DNA from: Paludibacteraceae bacterium
GTDB lineage: Bacteria; Bacteroidota; Bacteroidia; Bacteroidales; Paludibacteraceae
Assembly: GCA_947471245.1 (NCBI GenBank)
Contig: CANIXM010000144.1
Span: forward strand, 1-5,745
DNA length: 5,745 nucleotides
Direction of reading: 5' to 3'
The position numbers and the translations under genes are program-made. Positions 5,320 through 5,745 of this stretch are shown here, one piece after another. The notes beneath the pieces are model-generated. The model saw nothing but the letters and a program-made list of their open reading frames with translations, searched no databases and had not been told where the DNA came from. Position 1 is the stretch's first letter, and each line of letters opens with the position of its first letter.

Positions 5320-5745
5320 TTATTCTTGATTCAAAGTTACGCGTTTGAATGCAGTAGCTGTAGCACCATTTGCCTTTAGGTAAGCAGCAACAGTAAGTTT
5401 GTTGTCTTTGATAAAAGCTTGTTCTACAAGCGTAGAATCTTGATAAAATTTATTCAAGCGTCCTTCAGCAATTTTTTCCAGCATGTTTTCAGGTTTACCT
5501 TCTTCACGTGCTTTTTCACGTCCCACTTCCAATTCAGTCTCAATCACTTTAGCTGGAACTGACGAACGGTCTAAAGAAATAGGATTCATAGCCGCTGCTT
5601 GCATAGCTACATCACGAGCCACTTGAGCATCAACACCCTCTTCAGCAAATGCTACAAGAGTAGCAAGCTTGTTTCCTGGGTGAATGTAAGCAGTGGTAGT
5701 GCCACCATTTACGAATTCATAGAAATCCAACTCCATTTTTTCACC
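5320..5745 (-). CDS. tsf: Elongation factor Ts, C-terminal half (5' end beyond window)
   Basis: Cut by the right edge; 141 residues and the TAA stop are present. EF-Ts is the cytosolic guanine nucleotide exchange factor that regenerates EF-Tu-GTP during translation. Bacterial EF-Ts is usually about 270-300 residues, so about half is seen here. Recognisable segments are TAYIHPGNKLATLVAF, VARDVAMQAAAMNP (as in ACQVAANDP of E. coli), VIETELEVGREKAREEGKPENMLEKIAEGRLNKF spread over the dimerisation region, and the C-terminal NKLTVAAYLKANGATATAFKRV. The ATG at 5736 is an internal methionine, since GEK is encoded just before it in the same frame. In Bacteroidetes tsf normally follows rpsB, probably just beyond the right edge. 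The strong terminator after it marks the end of that operon. Confidence 0.96.
   Translation of the reverse strand, partial: GEKMELDFYEFVNGGTTTAYIHPGNKLATLVAFAEEGVDAQVARDVAMQAAAMNPISLDRSSVPAKVIETELEVGREKAREEGKPENMLEKIAEGRLNKFYQDSTLVEQAFIKDNKLTVAAYLKANGATATAFKRVTLNQE

Noticed and set aside
5734..5736. ATG as the start of a separate 138-residue protein
   Set aside because: The frame continues upstream with GEK to the window edge, and the sequence matches the middle of EF-Ts, so this is an internal methionine.

Overview
The window looks like chromosomal DNA from a Bacteroidetes (Bacteroidota) bacterium, most likely one that carries a type IX secretion system (T9SS). The grounds are a T9SS type A sorting domain at the end of one protein, a BspA-type leucine-rich repeat protein, Ig-like modules typical of the phylum, AT-rich start regions without clear Shine-Dalgarno sequences, and two upstream sites matching the Bacteroidetes promoter pattern (TTTG or TTG, then TAnnTTTG). 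Genus cannot be assigned from the sequence alone. All three genes lie on the minus strand, so transcription runs from high to low coordinates.

Layout in the direction of transcription: (1) 5745-5320 is the C-terminal half of translation elongation factor Ts (tsf), cut by the right edge. (2) 5299-5260 is a strong hairpin terminator, followed by a candidate promoter at 5248-5216. (3) 5181-3931 is a complete 416-residue secreted BspA-like leucine-rich repeat protein with a signal peptide and a T9SS sorting tail. (4) 3930-3727 is a 204-base intergenic region with a 14-bp perfect hairpin (probable terminator) and a good promoter match whose -33 element lies in the hairpin's stem. (5) 3726-1 is a very large secreted modular protein, open for 1242 codons and running off the left edge. 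It has a signal peptide, two copies of an Ig-like module pair (one carrying an inserted jelly-roll-like domain), and a tandem array of about 87-residue Ig-like repeats, each with a conserved cysteine pair.

The two surface proteins appear to be separate transcription units next to a housekeeping translation gene. Both are predicted to be exported across the inner membrane by Sec; the LRR protein should then cross the outer membrane by T9SS, and the large protein probably does too, but its C-terminus is not in the window. Adhesion or binding of glycans or proteins is the likely theme, but no substrate can be read from the sequence. I see no evidence of a new enzymatic, defence or mobile system. 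The most interesting features are the domain architecture of the large protein and the terminator/promoter overlap in front of it.
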